Part shown: one piece after another, positions 1-7,699 of the stretch
Layout: every line of letters begins with the position of its first letter
Numbering within the stretch: position 1 is the stretch's first letter
Assembly (NCBI RefSeq): GCF_000718085.1
Contig: NZ_JOEC01000001.1
Location: 1,054,001 to 1,118,000 of the forward strand
Direction of reading: 5' to 3'
Source: Mycetocola saprophilus
Lineage (GTDB): Bacteria > Actinomycetota > Actinomycetes > Actinomycetales > Microbacteriaceae
DNA length: 64,000 nt
Notes under the pieces: generated by a model
What the model saw: only the letters and a program-made list of their open reading frames with translations
Told to the model about the DNA's origin: nothing
The model's database searches: none
Position numbers and translations under genes: made by a program

Positions 1-791
1 TTGTACAGCGCCTCGGCGGCGGCCATCTTCATCGGCTGGGTCTGGACCATGGCCAGCGAGAGCTGGTCACCAAAGAACATGGTGCCGGCACCGGCGATCA
101 GCATCATCCACAGTCCGAACTTCAGCGCCGGGCGCATGGTGTCCAGGTGCTGGTTACGCGACAGGTGGTAGGCGGCTACGGCGACGATCAGACCGGCACT
201 CACCATGAAACACGCGGCGATGGTGTGCGGGAACGCAGCCAGGGCCACCTTATTGGTGAGCAGCTCGCCGATGCTGGTGAGCTCGGCCCGGCCCTTCTCG
301 GCGTTCATCTGGTAGCCGACGGGGTTCTGCATGAACGCGTTGGCGGCGATGATGAAGTACGCGGACAGTGCGGTTGCGAAGGCCACACACCAGATCGAGG
401 CGAGGTGGAGCTTGGGCGAGAGTTTATTCCAGCCGAAGATCCAGACACCGATGAAGGTGGCCTCAAAGAAGAAGGCGAGCAGACCCTCGAGGGCCAGCGG
501 GGCGCCAAACACGTCGCCGACGAAGCGGGAGTAGTTGGACCAGTTCATCCCGAACTGGAATTCCTGCACGATACCGGTGACCACACCCATGGCGAAGTTA
601 ATCATGAAGATCTTGCCGAAGAACTGGGTGAGCTGCAGGTAGTGCACCTTACCGGTCCGCACCCATGCGGTCTGGAAGATCGCCACGGTGGTGGCCAACC
701 CGATCGTCAAGGGGACAAACAGGAAGTGGTACACCGTGGTGAGACCGAACTGCCACCGGGACAGTATCAGCGGATCGAGTATTTCGTTCAT
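1..791 (-). CDS. cydA: Cytochrome bd ubiquinol oxidase subunit I (5' part, cut by window edge)
   Basis: CydA is the heme-bearing subunit of the bd-type quinol oxidase in the cytoplasmic membrane, which passes electrons from quinol to oxygen. I translated the first 263 codons on the minus strand; the rest lies beyond base 1. The N-terminus has the typical CydA start, with residues TTVYHFLFVPLTIG and His22 in the place of the heme b595 ligand, followed by several membrane helices and the FPHTIAA stretch that carries the heme b558 histidine. The ATG at 791-789 is preceded by AGGAG at a normal distance, which fixes the start. cydB would be expected further left. A gap of about 250 bases without a gene separates it from the divergent dedA. 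Confidence 0.95.
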   Translation of the reverse strand, partial: MNEILDPLILSRWQFGLTTVYHFLFVPLTIGLATTVAIFQTAWVRTGKVHYLQLTQFFGKIFMINFAMGVVTGIVQEFQFGMNWSNYSRFVGDVFGAPLALEGLLAFFFEATFIGVWIFGWNKLSPKLHLASIWCVAFATALSAYFIIAANAFMQNPVGYQMNAEKGRAELTSIGELLTNKVALAAFPHTIAACFMVSAGLIVAVAAYHLSRNQHLDTMRPALKFGLWMMLIAGAGTMFFGDQLSLAMVQTQPMKMAAAEALY

Positions 792-1031
792 GTCACAAAC
801 GCTCCTGGTTTACGCAAGACAACTACGTGGACTATGCGACCGTCAGCTCCGTGCAGGGAGGTAATTCCTGTGGTACGACCTGTCTTGTTGACCTCAGATT
901 AGCATGATTTACCCCTGTGGTCTGACCACACATTTCGCATACTCACCGACACGGTGTCGCAATCCCTGGAACGGGTGACGGAACCTCCCCTAAACGGGGC
1001 ACAGATGCGGCGGAAGAGGGTGCGGTTACCG

Positions 1032-1046
1032 TAGATTGGACGGGTG
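1032..1046 (+). promoter_or_regulatory. Probable -10 box and leaderless start of the DedA gene
   Basis: TAGATT at 1032-1037 resembles a -10 box and lies only six bases before the GTG start at 1044, with no Shine-Dalgarno sequence between. This suggests that transcription begins at or next to the start codon, a leaderless mRNA as is common in actinobacteria. No convincing -35 box was found. Confidence 0.4.
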
Positions 1047-1709
1047 AATGATTTCCTCGGCGGCCTGCTCGACCTTGTCCAGAGCGTAGATCCGGTGCTG
1101 CGCACGCTGCTCGCCGGGATCGGCATGATGCTGGAGACCAGCGTCCTGGTCGGCCTGATCGTCCCCGGCGACACCATCGTGATCATCGCCTCGACCGCGG
1201 TGTCCAATCCGGTGGAGTTCATCGCGATGGTCCTGGCGATCATCATCGGCGCGCTGCTGGGGGAATCGATCGGCTTCTGGCTGGGCCGCACCTTCGGCCC
1301 GGCTATCCGCCGCTCCTGGGTGGGGCGCAAGATCGGGGAAAAGAACTGGCAACGCGCCGAACTCTACCTCGATCGCCGCGGCGGTATCGCGGTGTTTCTC
1401 TCACGGTTTCTCCCGGTCCTTCACTCGCTCATCCCGCTCACGGTGGGCATGAGTCGTATGAGCTATCGTCGCTTCCTTGCCTGGACGATTCCCGCATGCG
1501 TGATCTGGGCGGGTGCCTACGTCGGCGTGGCCTCGGCCGCGGCCGGTGGGTACCGGCAGTTGGCCGATCGACTCCACGGTGCCGGTTATATCTTTGTGGG
1601 CGTCATCGCCGCGTTCCTGGTGGCGGTCTGGGGCATCAAAAAACTCATCGGACGCGGCGAGGCGAAGCATTTGGACCTCCCCGAGGACCCGACCGACCCC
1701 AAAGCATGA
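1044..1709 (+). CDS. DedA family membrane protein
   Basis: This 221-residue protein belongs to the DedA (SNARE-associated/VTT) family of small polytopic membrane proteins linked to envelope integrity; DedA relatives have been implicated in moving lipid carriers across the membrane. Family features are visible: the N-terminal membrane-embedded segment with GLIVPGDTIVI, the amphipathic middle with ALLGESIGFWLGR, and FLSRFLPVLHSLIPLTVGMSRM, which holds the conserved Arg and Pro of the family. Two or three C-terminal helices follow. The GTG at 1044 is chosen because the protein begins naturally there and a -10-like box sits just upstream. Twelve bases separate it from the next gene, so the two are probably co-transcribed. 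The substrate is unknown. Confidence 0.9.
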   Translation: MNDFLGGLLDLVQSVDPVLRTLLAGIGMMLETSVLVGLIVPGDTIVIIASTAVSNPVEFIAMVLAIIIGALLGESIGFWLGRTFGPAIRRSWVGRKIGEKNWQRAELYLDRRGGIAVFLSRFLPVLHSLIPLTVGMSRMSYRRFLAWTIPACVIWAGAYVGVASAAAGGYRQLADRLHGAGYIFVGVIAAFLVAVWGIKKLIGRGEAKHLDLPEDPTDPKA

Positions 1710-1721
1710 CAGAATTGAACC

Positions 1722-2801
1722 GTGCCCACGCCTGACCACGACGACACCGCACGTCACTCCCCCTCCGCGATGGTCTCGGCAACCATTCATCGCGCCGCCC
1801 GAATTGACGATGCCATTCTCGCCTGGCGAGAACGCCGCGGCCGCAAGCGCGGCTGGCGGGGAACCGTGGTCCCCTACACCGGGTACGGCTCGACCACCTG
1901 GGTGCGCGTGCTGTGTCGAGTGCTCCTCAGTGGAAGCACCACCCACCCGCAAACCCGCGAGCAGGAGTCATCACGGCGCATTCGCGGCTGGCGCTCGTTC
2001 ATCACCGTGCCGGTGGTGGACGCCGAGGTGATCGTCACCGTCGCCGGGGTGGAACACCGCCTCAGCGCCGACCGTGGCGGACTGATCGACGCGGTCATTC
2101 CCGCCGAGCTTGAGCCAGGTTGGCAGCAGATTACGCTCACCACCGAGGGGCACGAACCGGTGTCCGCCGACGTCTTTATCGTGGATCCCGAGGCGCGCTT
2201 CGGAGTTATCTGCGACGTGGATGACACGGTCATGGTCACGGCCCTGCCACGTCCGCTGGTCGCCGCCTGGAACACCTTTGTGTTGGATGAGCACGCCCGC
2301 GTCCCGGTTCCCGGAATGGCCGTGTTCCTGGACCGCATGGTGCGAGCCCGTCCCGGCTCCCCCATCATCTATCTCTCCACCGGCGCCTGGAACGTGGCCC
2401 CGACCCTGAACCGTTTCATGTCACGGAACCTGTATCCGGCCGGCGCACTACTGCTCACCGACTGGGGCCCCACCGTGGACCGCTGGTTCCGCAGCGGCCG
2501 AGACCACAAGGTGCAGAACCTTGACCGGCTCGCCAGCGAGTTCCCCAATATCCGCTGGCTCCTGGTTGGCGACGATGGTCAGCACGATGAGGACCTCTAC
2601 CGCGACTTCTCCCAGGCCCATCCGGGCCAGGTGCGGGCCATCGCGATCCGACGCATGTCGACCGGTGAGGCCGTGCTGGCCGGCGGTCGCAGCCGTCACG
2701 ACGATGTGGAAGACAGCGAGAGTGACGGCGTGCTGCGCCTCTCGGCACCCGACGGTGCCGGACTGCTGGCGCTGCTGAAGAACGCGCACCTGCCCGACTA
2801 G
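1722..2801 (+). CDS. APP1-like (DUF2183) phosphatase-domain protein
   Basis: The 359-residue product matches the bacterial APP1/DUF2183 family, related to yeast phosphatidate phosphatase App1 and to the HAD superfamily. The catalytic DxDxT signature is seen as DVDDT at residues 165-169, followed by a conserved STGAWN stretch and a C-terminal GDDGQHDEDLY acidic motif typical of the family. Residues 40-150 form an N-terminal beta-rich domain with no recognised motif. No signal peptide is visible, so the protein is probably cytoplasmic. It starts with GTG, 12 bases after dedA, and both may act on membrane lipids, but this pairing is only suggestive. The natural substrate in bacteria is not established. 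Confidence 0.85.
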   Translation: MPTPDHDDTARHSPSAMVSATIHRAARIDDAILAWRERRGRKRGWRGTVVPYTGYGSTTWVRVLCRVLLSGSTTHPQTREQESSRRIRGWRSFITVPVVDAEVIVTVAGVEHRLSADRGGLIDAVIPAELEPGWQQITLTTEGHEPVSADVFIVDPEARFGVICDVDDTVMVTALPRPLVAAWNTFVLDEHARVPVPGMAVFLDRMVRARPGSPIIYLSTGAWNVAPTLNRFMSRNLYPAGALLLTDWGPTVDRWFRSGRDHKVQNLDRLASEFPNIRWLLVGDDGQHDEDLYRDFSQAHPGQVRAIAIRRMSTGEAVLAGGRSRHDDVEDSESDGVLRLSAPDGAGLLALLKNAHLPD

Positions 2802-2906
2802 CCGGAACGTCGCACATGCCGAGGGCGGCATGCGTTTCCGAAGCGGGGCCTGAAGCCGGCGCGCGCCTAATCCGACGCGCCCTGCGTCGCCGATGCATTC
2901 ATCCGA

Positions 2907-2918
2907 TATTCTGGGGGC
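2907..2918 (+). promoter_or_regulatory. Probable -10 box and RBS of the FUSC gene
   Basis: TATTCT at 2907-2912 resembles a -10 box and is followed at once by a GGGGG run at 2913-2917, just ahead of the ATG at 2919. The leader would be very short. No clear -35 element was seen. Confidence 0.35.
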
Positions 2919-3962
2919 ATGCGCCTGACCTCTCTGATCCGCACCAGTTCGCGGATTCCCCTGCTTCAGGCGCTCAAGACGTCCATCGCCACCGTGCTCG
3001 CCTGGTTCGCCGCCTCGGCGGTGCTGCCCTCACAGATGCCCGTGTTTGCGGCGGTGGGCGCGCTGCTGGTGGTCCAACCGAGCCTGCACCAGTCGGCCGG
3101 TAAGGCAATCGAGCGCAGCATCGGCGTGATCGGCGGCGTGCTGATCGCCACCGGCGTCAACCTGGTGTTTGGCCTGCAGAGCTGGGCGATCCTCCTGGCC
3201 ATCGTGATCTCGATCATGCTGGCCTGGGTCTTCCGACTCTCCCCCGGATCCTCGAACCAGATCCCGATCTCGGCGATGCTGGTACTGGCGATCGGCGGGG
3301 CAACCCCCGACTACGCCTGGCATCGAATCCTGGAGACCCTGATCGGTGTGGCGATCGGTTTTGTGGTCAATGCGGCGATCGTGCCCCCGGTAATCCTCGC
3401 CCCGGCCCAGCGCGAGGCCGCCCAGCTGGCCCAGTCGGTGGCGGCGCAGCTGGATGATCTGGCCGCGGCGCTTCCTGCTAAGCAGAGCCGCGCCGAGCTG
3501 GACTCGCTGATGATCTCGGCCCGGCTGCTGCGTCCGATGCGCGATAAGGCCCTGGCGGCGATTCGTGTGGGTGAGGAGTCACTCACCATGAACCCACGCC
3601 GCAGCAATCACCGGGATCGCCTCAACGAGACCAAGGCACTGATCCACACCCTCAGCGCACTGACCAACCGGGTTGTGGGCATGAGTCGCGCGTTCCACGA
3701 CCACTACGATGACGGCCTGCGTGATGAACCCACCGTGCGTGCGATCGCCCAGGAACTCTCCCGCGCCGCCCATGACCTGCGCCTGCTCGCCGATGCCCGC
3801 ATCCTCGACGGCCGCGATCCCGAGCTCTCGGTCCCGATCGAGGAACCCATGCTCACCGCGCCGATCACGATCCACAAGCCCAATCCGCTGCACTGGATCC
3901 TGATCGGCTCCCTGATGGAAGACCTCCGCCGCATCCGCGAGGAAATCACCGGGGACGCCTAG
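2919..3962 (+). CDS. FUSC family membrane protein (putative aromatic-acid exporter type)
   Basis: The 347-residue protein has about six hydrophobic segments in residues 15-155, with the sequence LLVVQPSLHQSAGKAIERSIGVIGGVLIA characteristic of FUSC/aromatic acid exporter proteins, followed by a long soluble helical tail. FUSC proteins are inner-membrane permeases linked to export of aromatic compounds; the substrate here cannot be told. Repeated acidic/basic heptads in residues 160-280 suggest coiled-coil packing in the cytoplasm. It stands alone: 117 bases follow the previous stop codon and the next gene is convergent. Confidence 0.85.
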   Translation: MRLTSLIRTSSRIPLLQALKTSIATVLAWFAASAVLPSQMPVFAAVGALLVVQPSLHQSAGKAIERSIGVIGGVLIATGVNLVFGLQSWAILLAIVISIMLAWVFRLSPGSSNQIPISAMLVLAIGGATPDYAWHRILETLIGVAIGFVVNAAIVPPVILAPAQREAAQLAQSVAAQLDDLAAALPAKQSRAELDSLMISARLLRPMRDKALAAIRVGEESLTMNPRRSNHRDRLNETKALIHTLSALTNRVVGMSRAFHDHYDDGLRDEPTVRAIAQELSRAAHDLRLLADARILDGRDPELSVPIEEPMLTAPITIHKPNPLHWILIGSLMEDLRRIREEITGDA

Positions 3963-4033
3963 GCCCCGAGTCTCCGAGTCCCCGAGTCAGGTTATGCGCC
4001 GCCTCGGGTCGAGACCCAGCCTCGTAGCTCCGG

Positions 4034-4423
4034 TTAGCCGATGGTGGGGTCGGCGTCGCGGTAGTACCAGCGGCCGTTTTCGCGGGTGAAGTGGCTGCGT
4101 TCGTGCTGGGTGCCCTTGCCGTCCGGGGAGCGGTAGTAGGCGGTGAATTCGACCGTGCCGACGCGGTCCAGCGGGCCGCCGGCACTGGTTCCTTCGATGT
4201 CGAGGCGATACCAGCGTAGGTCGGGGTCGAGCTCGAGGGAACCGGGACGGGTGTGCGGGTGCCAGGTGTGCAGCAGATAGTCCACATCGCCCACCGCAAA
4301 CGCCGAGAAGCGCGAGCGCATCAGCGCCTCGGCCGTGGCCGCCGGGGTGCCCGCATGGGCGCGACCGCAGCACTCACCATAGGTGAGACCGCTCAGGCAC
4401 GGGCAGCGCAGTGTGGGATCCAT
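4034..4423 (-). CDS. YchJ family protein (UPF0225, SEC-C-like metal site)
   Basis: The product is 129 residues. The N-terminus carries CPC at 7-9 and CC at 18-19, the cysteine pattern of a SEC-C-like zinc site found in YchJ/UPF0225 proteins. The rest is an NTF2-like fold with LMRSRFSAFAVGDVDYL and TRENGRWYYRDADP, both diagnostic of YchJ. The cellular role of this family is unknown. The ATG at 4423 is chosen because it gives the usual YchJ N-terminus; the same frame stays open far upstream, but that extension overlaps the divergent SRAP gene and has no family similarity. Confidence 0.9.
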   Translation of the reverse strand: MDPTLRCPCLSGLTYGECCGRAHAGTPAATAEALMRSRFSAFAVGDVDYLLHTWHPHTRPGSLELDPDLRWYRLDIEGTSAGGPLDRVGTVEFTAYYRSPDGKGTQHERSHFTRENGRWYYRDADPTIG

Positions 4424-4483
4424 GCCCCAATTCTCCCACGATGTCCCCACCAGCGGATAACATCTCTGGAAAGGGGGTATCGC

Positions 4484-5203
4484 ATGTGTGGACGCTTTGC
4501 CATGGACGGTGAGATCAACAACATGATCGTCGAGTTCATCGAGGAGACCGGACGCGCCCCGGCCGAGTGGCGGCCGTCCTGGCAGCCCTCCTGGAACATC
4601 GCCCCGACCCAGCAGATCCCGATCCTGCTCGAGGCCACCCGGCCCGAACTCAATCGCGAACTGCGCTTCGAGGGTGCGTCCTGGTCTCTGGTCCCCCGCT
4701 GGTCCGAGACGCTGCGCCCGAAGTTCCCCACGTTTAATGCGCGGATCGAAACCGCCGCCGAAAAGCCCACGTTCAAAACCGCGGTCAGGCATCAGCGCGC
4801 CGTCGTGTTTGCCACCGGCTACTATGAGTGGCACACCGAGGACGGGGTCAAGGTGCCCTATTTTATCCGTCCCGCGACCCATGAAATCACCGCGTTTGCC
4901 GGGCTCTACTCCTGGTGGCCGGACCCCGCGCTCCCGGAGAGTGATCCGGCGCGCTGGCACCTCACCGCGACCATCCTGACCCAGCCCACCGCTCCCAACC
5001 TGGCCGAGATTCACGACCGCAATCCGGTGTTCCTCCCACAGGAGCTGTGGCTCCCCTGGATCGACAGCTCGGTGACCGGAGACGCGGCCCTGCTGGGCAC
5101 CGTGGCCGAGGCCGGTTCCGCCTGGGCGCGGGAGTTTCGCGTGGATCGGGTCGGGCCGGTCCGCGGAAACGGCCCCGAACTCATCGATCCGCTGGCCGCC
5201 TAG
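4484..5203 (+). CDS. SRAP (SOS response-associated) domain protein, YedK/HMCES family
   Basis: SRAP proteins protect abasic sites in single-stranded DNA by forming a thiazolidine crosslink through Cys2. The 239-residue product starts with MCGRF, so removal of Met would expose the catalytic cysteine. The other active-site residues can be placed: Asn85 in FNAR, Glu115 in GYYEW and His177 in IHDRNPV. The ATG at 4484 is chosen because catalytic Cys must be residue 2; the frame extends upstream, but a longer start would destroy the active site. AAGGGGG at 4471-4477 acts as the ribosome binding site. No LexA box was recognised upstream. It is divergent from ychJ with a 60-base gap. Confidence 0.95.
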   Translation: MCGRFAMDGEINNMIVEFIEETGRAPAEWRPSWQPSWNIAPTQQIPILLEATRPELNRELRFEGASWSLVPRWSETLRPKFPTFNARIETAAEKPTFKTAVRHQRAVVFATGYYEWHTEDGVKVPYFIRPATHEITAFAGLYSWWPDPALPESDPARWHLTATILTQPTAPNLAEIHDRNPVFLPQELWLPWIDSSVTGDAALLGTVAEAGSAWAREFRVDRVGPVRGNGPELIDPLAA

Positions 5204-5280
5204 CGGCACCCACGAACGTCAAAAATCGTCATCCCCGAGGCCCCCGCTAGCATGCGGAACAAAATCCACGGGGGTCGCGT

Positions 5281-5286
5281 TAGACT
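5281..5286 (+). promoter_or_regulatory. Probable -10 box for the FMN riboswitch transcript
   Basis: TAGACT at 5281-5286 sits about seven bases before the first base-paired position of the riboswitch, exactly where a -10 box would place transcription start at the base of stem P1. No clear -35 sequence was found. Confidence 0.45.
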
Positions 5287-5290
5287 GATC

Positions 5291-5415
5291 GAGTGCTCCG
5301 GGGTCGGTGTAATTCCGAACCGGCGGTGATAGTCCGCGAACCGTACGGGAAACCGTGTGGCCGAATCGGTGAAATTCCGATACCGACAGTTAGAGTCTGG
5401 ATGAGAGAAGCACGC
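5291..5415 (+). ncRNA. FMN riboswitch (RFN element)
   Basis: The stretch has the conserved RFN blocks in order: GGGGTCGGTGTAATTCCGA, ACCGGCGGTGATAGTCCGC, and near the 3' end TACCGACAGTTAGAGTCTGG followed by ATGAGAGAAG. The closing stem P1 is GTGCT at 5293-5297 with AGCAC at 5409-5413. FMN binding to this class lowers expression of riboflavin synthesis or uptake genes. It precedes pnuX by about 75 bases. Confidence 0.96.
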
Positions 5416-5450
5416 TTTGGTGTTTGTTGACGTTTAACATTCCCTTGGTA

Positions 5451-5480
5451 TTTCCCCCGCAGTTTCGCACGCGGAAGGAG
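5451..5480 (+). promoter_or_regulatory. Candidate riboswitch expression platform covering the pnuX RBS
   Basis: TTTCCCCCGC at 5451-5460 can pair with GCGGAAGGAG at 5471-5480 (four strong pairs, a small internal loop, then further G-C/G-U/A-U pairs). The right arm contains the Shine-Dalgarno sequence of pnuX. There is no T-run typical of an intrinsic terminator, so translation control is more likely than attenuation. The pairing was worked out by eye. Confidence 0.5.
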
Positions 5481-5488
5481 AAAAACCA

Positions 5489-6184
5489 TTGAACGTCATC
5501 ACCTGGCTCTTTGACGCCCAGCTTCACATCGGATCCCAGACGATCCTCTGGCGCGAAATTATCGGCAACGTCTTCGGGCTGATCTGCGCGATCGGCGGCA
5601 TGCGTCGCAAGTCCTGGGCCTGGCCGGTCGGTATCATCGGCAACCTGCTGCTACTCACGGTGTTCCTGGGTGCGGTGTTCCACACCCCGAACCCGACAAA
5701 CCTGCTGGGTCAGGCCGGACGACAGATCATGTTCCTGATCGTCGCCGTGTACGGCTGGATCCGCTGGCACCAGTCCCGCGGGGGCCAGGCCGTGGCGATC
5801 TCGCCGCGCTGGGCAAGCGGCAAGCAGCGTATCTTCCTGGTGGTTGCCCTGGTGGGTGGCACCGCGATCCTCACGCCGGTGTTCCGCGCGCTGGGATCCT
5901 TCGAGCCGGTCTGGGCCGACGCCTGGATCTTCATGGGCTCGCTGCTCGCCACCTACGGGATGGCCCGCGGGTGGGTCGAGTTCTGGCTGATCTGGGTTGC
6001 CGTGGACGCCGTGGGTGTGCCGCTGCTGGTCAGCGCCGGCTACTATGCCTCGGCGTTTATGTACCTGTTCTACGGAGCCTTCACGCTGATCGGGTTCTTT
6101 GTGTGGTGGCGGATCAACCGGGTCGAGTCGGCCGCCCGCGCGCTCCTCGACACCGATTCGGCCATGCCGGTTTTGCGCGGCTAG
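5489..6184 (+). CDS. pnuX: PnuC-family transporter, probable riboflavin transporter PnuX
   Basis: The 231-residue product is a polytopic membrane protein of the PnuC family (nicotinamide mononucleotide/riboside transporters), with the family WPVGIIGNLLLL and YGWIRW motifs and about seven hydrophobic segments. In corynebacteria the branch of this family placed behind an FMN riboswitch, PnuX, imports riboflavin. The riboswitch directly upstream is the reason for preferring flavin over nicotinamide ribose compounds as substrate. Translation starts at TTG 5489, preceded by GGAAGGAG. The stop codon overlaps that of the convergent aldo/keto reductase fragment in a shared CTAG. Confidence 0.88.
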   Translation: MNVITWLFDAQLHIGSQTILWREIIGNVFGLICAIGGMRRKSWAWPVGIIGNLLLLTVFLGAVFHTPNPTNLLGQAGRQIMFLIVAVYGWIRWHQSRGGQAVAISPRWASGKQRIFLVVALVGGTAILTPVFRALGSFEPVWADAWIFMGSLLATYGMARGWVEFWLIWVAVDAVGVPLLVSAGYYASAFMYLFYGAFTLIGFFVWWRINRVESAARALLDTDSAMPVLRG

Positions 6185-6582
6185 CCACGAGCAAGCTCGG
6201 CGTTCCACTCGCTCACCCCGATGAAGCGCGCCTTACCGGCCCGCACCACCTCGGCAAACGCCCGCATGGTCTCCTCCAGCGAGGTATCCACATCGAACCG
6301 GTGCGCCTGATAGACATCCACGTAGTCGGTACCTAATCGGGTGAGCGACTCGTCGATCGAGGCCTGGATCTGCGCCCCGGACAGCCCTCGGTCGGGTCGC
6401 CGTAGCCGGTCTCCGGGCCAATACACCCGGGTGAAAATCTCCAGGCTGTCTCGCCGCTCATGTTTCAGGACTCGGCGCATCAGGTCCTCGGCGGTGCCAT
6501 CGGCGTTATCGCAGGTGTCGAAGGTGGTGATGCCCGCATCGAGAGCGGAAATCCCTCGCGGACCGAGCTCTAGTCGCCACAC
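6181..6582 (-). pseudogene. Aldo/keto reductase fragment, lacking both ends
   Basis: The 133-codon frame encodes the middle of an aldo/keto reductase of the potassium-channel beta-subunit type. Visible family blocks are DAGITTFDTCDNADG, SIDESLTRLGTDYVDVYQAH, and ARFIGVSEWNAE. A full protein has about 320 residues; here the first 30 or so and the last half, including the cofactor-binding C-terminal part, are missing. Homology begins about ten codons in, next to the 3' end of the neighbouring tetR gene, with which it overlaps by 13 bases, and ends at a stop within the next convergent gene boundary. It is best read as a deletion remnant, probably not functional. Confidence 0.75.
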
Positions 6583-7184
6583 ACCTGGCGGATAGCGTTG
6601 CGCACCAGCGCCCGCTCATCCAGCCAGGGGAACCCGGGAATCGTTGTCATCAGCACGGTGATTCCGTGGAGGGCAGCAAACAGGGTCTGCGCGCTGAGCA
6701 TGAGGTCCGCCTCCGAGGCCTTCGCCCCGGCGGGGGTCTCGCGGATGGCATTCAGCAGGATACGAAAGGCGCGCAGACCCTCGTCGTAGCGGTGCGGCGG
6801 GGTGACCACATTCTGCGCCGCACGCTCGAACATGATCGCGTACTGTCCCGGATTTTCCCGGGCAAAACGGAGATAGCTCAGGCCCAGCTCATCCACGCCC
6901 TCGATGCCACCACTAGCCTGGGCCGCGGAGGCCTCAAGCGCCTCCCGGAAGCGGGTGAATGAGCGGGCGACCACGATGTCGAGGATTGCGTCTCGGTCGT
7001 CAAAGTGTGGGTAGATCGACGGGGCGGCGATACCCGCCTCACGGGCAATCGCACGGAGGGTGAGCGCCTCGCTGGACCCGGTCGTGGCCAGCAGCCGCTC
7101 GGCGGCGTCGAGGATTTCGGTTCGGAGATTGGATCCGAAGCCACGCTTATTGGCGATCCGATCCGATGACGTTCCAGTACCCAT
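6570..7184 (-). CDS. TetR/AcrR family transcriptional regulator
   Basis: A 204-residue TetR-type repressor. The N-terminal helix-turn-helix is clear: ILDAAERLL, then LTLRAIAREAGIAAPSIYPHF as recognition helix, residues about 23-62. The C-terminal ligand-binding half (FARENPGQYAIMFERA) resembles the WHG/TetR_C type seen with small hydrophobic ligands. The 3' end overlaps the aldo/keto reductase fragment, which may have been its target before deletion. It starts with ATG at 7184. The ligand is unknown. Confidence 0.9.
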   Translation of the reverse strand: MGTGTSSDRIANKRGFGSNLRTEILDAAERLLATTGSSEALTLRAIAREAGIAAPSIYPHFDDRDAILDIVVARSFTRFREALEASAAQASGGIEGVDELGLSYLRFARENPGQYAIMFERAAQNVVTPPHRYDEGLRAFRILLNAIRETPAGAKASEADLMLSAQTLFAALHGITVLMTTIPGFPWLDERALVRNAIRQVCGD

Positions 7185-7238
7185 GCTGTCAGTCTACTGA
7201 GTGCGCGATGGGGCACACTGTTCGCCCCGCCTCCGGGA

Positions 7239-7568
7239 CTAGCAGGCCCCCGCTTGACGCACCTCGATCAGGGCACCGTCGATGTCGGCGGCGGTCAGCA
7301 CGTCGGCGCGCGAGTAGACCAGGTGTCCCCCGCGGTAGATCAGCGTGGTCGGGATCGAACGCACACCCAGTTTCTGGGCGAGCTCGGGTTCGGCCACGGT
7401 GTCCACCGAGCCGTAGAACACATCCGGGTGAGCCGCCGAGGAGGCCCGGAACACATCGGCAAAGGCCAGACAGGGCCCGCACCAGGCGGCCCAGAGGTCA
7501 AGAATCACCAGGCGGTTGGATTCAAGAACGGATTCGAAGGACTCGGTGGTCACCGGCGTTACGGACAT
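7239..7568 (-). CDS. Thioredoxin-fold protein
   Basis: A 109-residue thioredoxin with the redox motif WCGPC (Cys30 and Cys33) and the cis-proline loop SIPT. The order beta-alpha-beta with VILDLWAAWCGPC and GVRSIPTTLIYRGG is standard, and the length is that of a free cytoplasmic thioredoxin. It ends in an extra C-terminal cysteine, GAC, after the usual fold. No thioredoxin reductase lies nearby, so this is probably an additional thioredoxin and not necessarily the main trxA. Its 5' end is about 130 bases from the divergent ddh gene. Confidence 0.92.
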   Translation of the reverse strand: MSVTPVTTESFESVLESNRLVILDLWAAWCGPCLAFADVFRASSAAHPDVFYGSVDTVAEPELAQKLGVRSIPTTLIYRGGHLVYSRADVLTAADIDGALIEVRQAGAC

Positions 7569-7699
7569 GGTTCCATGCTAAACCCGCCGCCACACCCCGG
7601 TGCACGAGCGTGCACTCCGCCGCCGGGGCGCGGGGGCGCTGCGCTAGGGTGGGGGTTCGTTTATCCGGGAGCGCCCCGGCGCGGAAAGGGAGCAGTAGC

